Assembly (NCBI GenBank): GCA_910588335.1
Contig: CAJUQV010000004.1
Span: forward strand, 1 to 64,000
From: an uncultured Ruminiclostridium sp.
Lineage (GTDB): Bacteria > Bacillota > Clostridia > Oscillospirales > Ruminococcaceae
Direction of reading: 5' to 3'
Length of the DNA: 64,000 nucleotides
The first letter of the stretch is position 1; each line of letters begins with the position of its first letter. Positions 60,373 through 64,000 of the stretch are shown here, piece after piece. Position numbers and translations under genes: made by a program. The notes below the pieces were generated by a model that made no database searches, was not told the DNA's origin, and saw nothing but the letters and a program-made list of their open reading frames with translations.

Positions 60373-61338
60373 TTAGGCCGCAGTGTCCGAGGGCACGGGT
60401 GTTTCTGTGGTGTCGAGCGTCTGATCGGTCTCTTGTGTTTCCACGATATTCTGAGTTTCGGGTACTGTGGTGGTTTCCGGCGCCGTGGATTCTCTTGTGG
60501 CGCGCGTGGCTCTTGTTTTTTCCTCGGTTGTTGTTTCCGCAGGGGTAATTCTTATTATTTCCACCGATTCTATGACAATATCGGATATTGGCTTTGACGC
60601 AATGCCGCTTGTGTCATCGGAATCGTTTCCGAATGCGGTTTCGACTTCGTTTATCGCTTTTAATGTGTTCCATCCGTCCACTACCTGTCCGAACACGGTA
60701 TCCTCTCCGTCGTATTCGTAAATGCCGCCTACCTGTTGATAGCGTTCTTTAACTTCGGCGGGAATAGTGTTAAGCTTTGTGTAGTAGTCCTGATAATATT
60801 TTTTGTCATCAGGAAGCAGGCCGTTGACTATCTCCTCATTATCAAGATCGGCTTTAAGCTCGGCGGCTATTTCGTCAATGTTTACCGGCTCGCTGCTGTT
60901 TACTATGTAAAATTGACGGTAGTTGCCCTTAGTGTTTTTTGCCATACACACCGCTCCGTAATAGTGATTCATATACCTGTTTGTTTCTGTGCCGAAATAT
61001 TCTTTGTCGGAAACATCTCCGTCATAGCCCGTTCCGGAAAGAGATCCGCCCTGTATTAATTTATCCTTAACGACGCGGTGTAAGGTTCTGTTGTCATAAA
61101 ATCCAAGATTAGCGGTTTCTATAAATTTTTTCACCGCCTGCGGCGCGACCTGAGGGAACAGCTTTACGGTTATTTCTTCCTCGTAATCCTTGATTTTGAT
61201 TACCGCGAAAATATCGTTTTCCTCAAGAGAAGCTTCTGCGGTGTTTCCCATAAAGGGCGTTTCCTTTGAACAGCCTGTCGAAAGAGTAAGACAGAACGCG
61301 GCCGAAACCGCAAAAACAATTTTTGTGATTTTATTCAT
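60373..61338 (-). CDS. Cyclophilin-type peptidyl-prolyl isomerase lipoprotein
   Basis: A 321-residue lipoprotein (lipobox LSTGC, C23). The cyclophilin domain (about 40-245) reads VKLFPQVAPQAVKKFIETAN, FYDNRTLHRVVKDKLIQGGS, then GAVCMAKNTK and GEDTVFGQVVDGWNTLKAIN; an insertion with helices (IAAELKADLDNEEIVNGLLP) is longer than in standard forms. A Thr/Glu-rich tail (TTEEKTRATRATREST) of about 50 residues may span the wall. It probably folds secreted proteins outside the membrane. It follows another cyclophilin gene after 53 nt. Confidence 0.92.
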   Translation of the reverse strand: MNKITKIVFAVSAAFCLTLSTGCSKETPFMGNTAEASLEENDIFAVIKIKDYEEEITVKLFPQVAPQAVKKFIETANLGFYDNRTLHRVVKDKLIQGGSLSGTGYDGDVSDKEYFGTETNRYMNHYYGAVCMAKNTKGNYRQFYIVNSSEPVNIDEIAAELKADLDNEEIVNGLLPDDKKYYQDYYTKLNTIPAEVKERYQQVGGIYEYDGEDTVFGQVVDGWNTLKAINEVETAFGNDSDDTSGIASKPISDIVIESVEIIRITPAETTTEEKTRATRATRESTAPETTTVPETQNIVETQETDQTLDTTETPVPSDTAA

Positions 61339-61391
61339 GATAACTCCTTTTTAGGATCTTTGCGCTCCATTACGCGCAAAGCCGTAATTTG

Positions 61392-62132
61392 TCATTTAGA
61401 ATATTCCGTTATTTCAACGTTGTAGACGATTATATCGTCGATTGGTTTATATGTCTCGGAATTATACTCGGCGTCCAGTATTTTTTCGAGTACGTCCATA
61501 CCTTCCGCTATCTGACCGAATACGGTGTAGAACCCGCTAAGATTGGGAAGAGAGCCGTGTTCCACCCATGCGTCCACCAGCTCGTCGGGAAAAAGCTGTT
61601 CTCCGTCCCTTTTTATGCCTCTCAGATCGGCGATCTGCTCCTCGGTAAATTCCTCATAGGTGTTACAGAAAAAATACCTGCTGTCAAAATAACCCGTGCT
61701 GAGGGAATAAGCGCAGAGTGCTCCTTTAAAAGGCCATAGCTTAGGCGAGTATTCGTTTTCAATGAGCTTTCCGTCGTCTGTGGCGCCGGTTGCGCCATCG
61801 TTTGAGGAACCTGTGGCTACGAAGAGTTTTTCATAGTTTTCATATATTTTTGTGTTGTCGTAATATCCTTCGTTGGCGCGGTTGACAAAATTCTGCACCG
61901 CCTTCGGAGCGTATTCGGGGTAAAGCACCGCGGTAATATCACCCATAGAGGTTTTTATTACCGCCGCCATGCGGCCTTCCTCCGGCTCCTGAAGTTGAAT
62001 AAGTTCCATTTCGGAGAAATCATAGTCCAGAACTGCACTTTTTGCACTGCCGCCAAACAAAGAGCAGCCCCCGAATAAAAGCGCCGAAGCGGTGATAAGA
62101 GAAAAAAACGCCGCGTTTTTTTTAAACGTCAT
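61392..62132 (-). CDS. Cyclophilin-type peptidyl-prolyl isomerase lipoprotein, second paralogue
   Basis: A 246-residue lipoprotein (lipobox LLFGGC, C23). Cyclophilin segments: AAVIKTSMGDITAVLYPEYA, PKAVQNFVNRANEGYYDNTK and GFYTVFGQIAEGMDVLEKIL. The region that should read FHR/HRV in active enzymes is altered (YENYEKLFVATGS), so activity is uncertain. It shares the layout and the inserted helices with the next gene and probably arose with it by duplication. It acts outside the membrane. Confidence 0.9.
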   Translation of the reverse strand: MTFKKNAAFFSLITASALLFGGCSLFGGSAKSAVLDYDFSEMELIQLQEPEEGRMAAVIKTSMGDITAVLYPEYAPKAVQNFVNRANEGYYDNTKIYENYEKLFVATGSSNDGATGATDDGKLIENEYSPKLWPFKGALCAYSLSTGYFDSRYFFCNTYEEFTEEQIADLRGIKRDGEQLFPDELVDAWVEHGSLPNLSGFYTVFGQIAEGMDVLEKILDAEYNSETYKPIDDIIVYNVEITEYSK

Positions 62133-62383
62133 ATTTATTATCGTATCCTTTCAAGTCGTTACGGATTTTATTAAAAACCGGCATTGCTTAAAAACGCCCA
62201 ATAATTTTTGTCATCCTGTTGAGCCGGCGGCAGCATTCAAATATGGAATAGAGTCAGCCGTCGATTGGGAAGTGTTGCCTCATATATATTATATAGATAA
62301 ATTGTCCTAAAGTCAAGTGAAAAAAACGTAACGATTAGGCAATATTTTTTTAAGTTTTGCAAATATCGCGTTAAAATGGGTAA

Positions 62384-63781
62384 TTACGCTTTTTTAATAT
62401 TTGTTCCCTGTCTTGTTTCTTCTATTATATATCCTTCGGCGATAATTTGATCCCTGATGCTGTCGGCTAAAGTAAAATCCCTGTTTTTTCGCGCCTCCGT
62501 GCGTTTTTCCGCCAGCTCTATGATATGCGCGGGTATTTCAGTCTCCTTTTCGTAAAGTATACCTAATACTCCGGTTAACTCGTCAAATGTTTTTTCAAAG
62601 GCCTCAAGGCTTCCCTTTACGGTTTCCTGGCATGAAACGGCGGTGTTTATTTCTCGTACCAGTTCAAATACGGCGGTAATACCGTCGGCAGTATTAAGAT
62701 CGTCGTCCATGGCTTTGATAAACTGTTGCTTTCTGTTTTCGCAGGTTTTAAGCGCCGCTTCCTCCGCTTCTCCCTCTTTGGCGGCGGAAATGGCGTTTTT
62801 AAGTGACGTCCGGCAGTTTTTGAGTCTTGTTAGAGAAGCCAATGCGCTTTCCATAACCTCTTCGGTATAATTAAGCTGAACTCTGTACTGCACCTGTAAA
62901 AGCATAAGTCTCACCGGTTCATATCCGAAACGTTCGGAAAGCTCTCTCACAAGGAAGAAGTTTCCCTTCGACTTGCTCATTTTGCGGTTATCCACATTGA
63001 GCATACCTCCATGCATCCAGATATTTGCCAGAGGATAGCCGTTGGCACACTCTGACTGGGCTATCTCGTTTTCATGGTGAGGGAAAATAAGGTCGGCGCC
63101 ACCGCCGTGAATGTCAAGCGTACCGTTGACAAAGTGGCTTGACATAGCGCTGCATTCAATGTGCCAGCCGGGTCTCCCGTGCCCGTAGGGGGAATCCCAG
63201 TAAGGCTCGCCCTCCTTTGCCGCTTTCCAGACGGCAAAGTCCATTGGATCACGCTTTTGTTCGCCTTCCTGTCCCACTCTTTCGCTTGCTCCCGCTCTCA
63301 GGTCGTCAAGGGGCATATGGGACAGCTTTCCGTATTCCGCATATTTATTGGCCGAAAAGTACACGTCCCCTCCCGCTTGATAAGCATAGCCTTTATCTAT
63401 AAGCTTTTTTACCATATCGAGTATCATGTCTATGCTTTCTGTGGCTTTGGGGTGAATGTCCGCGTCCGTTACGTTAAGCCCCCTCGCGTCGGTAAAATAT
63501 TCCTTTATCATTGCTTCCGCATGGTCTGAGGATGATATCCCTTTTTCGTTGGCTATTCTTATTATTTTATCGTCCACATCGGTGAAATTCTGGATATAGC
63601 ACACATCATACCCCCTGTATTTCAGGTATCGGCGGAGTGTGTCGAAAACGCAGAGCTGTCTTGCGTTTCCCACGTGGATATAATTGTAAACGGTGGGGCC
63701 GCAGACATAAATGTTGACCTTTTTTCCGTTTACCGGTCTTAATTCTTCTTTTTTTCTTGTCATTGTGTTATAAAGCAGCAT
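62384..63781 (-). CDS. cysS: Cysteinyl-tRNA synthetase
   Basis: A 465-residue class I synthetase of usual length. It has CGPTVYNYIHVGNARQ (HIGH motif as HVGN with the zinc Cys), QNFTDVDDKIIRIANE, WHIECSAMS and HHENEIAQSE (zinc and substrate residues) and NRKMSKSKGN (KMSKS loop). It charges tRNA-Cys. The cysE gene stands upstream on the same strand at 57 nt, the usual cysE-cysS order of Firmicutes. Confidence 0.97.
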   Translation of the reverse strand: MLLYNTMTRKKEELRPVNGKKVNIYVCGPTVYNYIHVGNARQLCVFDTLRRYLKYRGYDVCYIQNFTDVDDKIIRIANEKGISSSDHAEAMIKEYFTDARGLNVTDADIHPKATESIDMILDMVKKLIDKGYAYQAGGDVYFSANKYAEYGKLSHMPLDDLRAGASERVGQEGEQKRDPMDFAVWKAAKEGEPYWDSPYGHGRPGWHIECSAMSSHFVNGTLDIHGGGADLIFPHHENEIAQSECANGYPLANIWMHGGMLNVDNRKMSKSKGNFFLVRELSERFGYEPVRLMLLQVQYRVQLNYTEEVMESALASLTRLKNCRTSLKNAISAAKEGEAEEAALKTCENRKQQFIKAMDDDLNTADGITAVFELVREINTAVSCQETVKGSLEAFEKTFDELTGVLGILYEKETEIPAHIIELAEKRTEARKNRDFTLADSIRDQIIAEGYIIEETRQGTNIKKA

Positions 63782-63837
63782 TGTCGTGTCCTTTCTTTTA
63801 GTGAAAATATTTTCCGAAAGCTTCGTTTCGTCTGTTT

Positions 63838-64000
63838 TTATGATTCCGTGTTCTCGATCTCTTCAAGTATTTTATCCAGTTCTCTCTTTATGCCGCACAT
63901 TTCCTGTGAAACAGGGTCGGGAAAATGAATCTGATCCAGATCTCCAACTCTTATTCCGTCCCTCTTAACGATTCTCGCCGGAACGCCAACGGCGGTGCAG
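63838..64000 (-). CDS. cysE: Serine O-acetyltransferase, 3' end only
   Basis: The last 53 codons of a gene that runs off the window. It reads CTAVGVPARIVKRDG, then DLDQIHFPDPVSQEM and a helical end (IKRELDKILEEIENTES). VGVPARIV followed by a DPV-x-Q tail is typical of CysE, whose C-terminal tail binds cysteine synthase. The position before cysS agrees. It would make O-acetylserine for cysteine synthesis. Confidence 0.85.
   Translation of the reverse strand, partial: CTAVGVPARIVKRDGIRVGDLDQIHFPDPVSQEMCGIKRELDKILEEIENTES

Noticed and set aside
63782..63837. T-box or other leader before cysS
   Set aside because: Only 56 bases separate cysE from cysS; there is no room for a T-box. One could lie before cysE, outside the window.
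1..64000. CRISPR array or cas genes
   Set aside because: No regularly spaced direct repeats with unique spacers and no cas protein motifs were seen; the repeats present are irregular and dispersed.

Overview
The window is a chromosomal segment of a Gram-positive, low- to mid-GC anaerobe of the class Clostridia, most like Ruminococcaceae/Oscillospiraceae. The evidence is the glmU-prs pair, the yhbY-nadD-yqeK-rsfS cluster, IreB (UPF0297), a SigH-like sigma factor, a PdaA-like deacetylase, rubrerythrin, MntR/DtxR, consensus sigma-A promoters and many lipobox lipoproteins. No species name can be supported from the sequence alone.

Positions 1 to about 14,800 are an accessory island. The first 5 kb are the backbone of an integrative mobilizable element: excisionase, tyrosine integrase, ribbon-helix-helix mobilization protein, P4-type primase, an iteron-like TGTAC cluster, a small membrane protein, an oriT-like inverted repeat and a MobV relaxase. 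Every one of its four large genes is broken: three by a nonsense codon at a position where Glu is expected, one by a one-base deletion. The element looks immobilized. Behind it sit genes of a more AT-rich character. One is a single-chain restriction-methylation-specificity protein (HsdR_N + N6 methylase + two specificity domains), followed 2 nt later by a HEPN-type gene with an RNxxxH motif. Next comes a very AT-rich 1,236-residue STAND-like NTPase with an N-terminal nuclease-like domain. A GNAT acetyltransferase, a 176-bp MITE-like element and a frameshifted ParE/RelE toxin with a stub of its antitoxin close the island.

From about 15,000 to the end the content is ordinary chromosome. 15.1-18.5 kb: envelope genes (glycosyltransferase-GtrA fusion, phosphodiester glycosidase, membrane-anchored protein). 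18.8-22.6 kb: a beta-helix lipoprotein and two CPBP proteases separated by repeats. 22.6-25.9 kb (minus): prs, glmU, a GNAT gene. 26-35.6 kb (plus): a divergent SecA, mnmE, ftsY, rdgB, yhbY, nadD, a hypothetical gene, yqeK, rsfS, rpsU, yqeG. 35.6-44.2 kb (plus): AP-endonuclease-like TIM barrel, aroQ, aminopeptidase, deacetylase, MATE pump, two flavoproteins, rubrerythrin. 44.4-47.7 kb (minus): zinc-ribbon protein, degenerate tRNA-like sequence, sigma factor, orphan fumarase beta subunit, DivIVA-like protein. 48.8-54.9 kb: ireB, pdaA-like, PPTase, DtxR, ybaK, HU, BMP lipoprotein, cysteine-less thioredoxin. 55.1-64 kb (minus): HD protein, bactofilin with a long disordered arm, WalJ-like hydrolase, murA, two cyclophilin lipoproteins, cysS and the 3' end of cysE.

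A striking feature of the core part is a set of non-coding intergenic repeats (two-hairpin units, about 150-bp GGGC...GCCC palindromic units, and a 233-bp element with near-perfect inverted ends) that recur in modular combinations between genes. The strongest candidates for undescribed biology are the RMS + HEPN pair, the STAND nuclease-like gene, the bactofilin with its disordered arm, and the modular repeat families.
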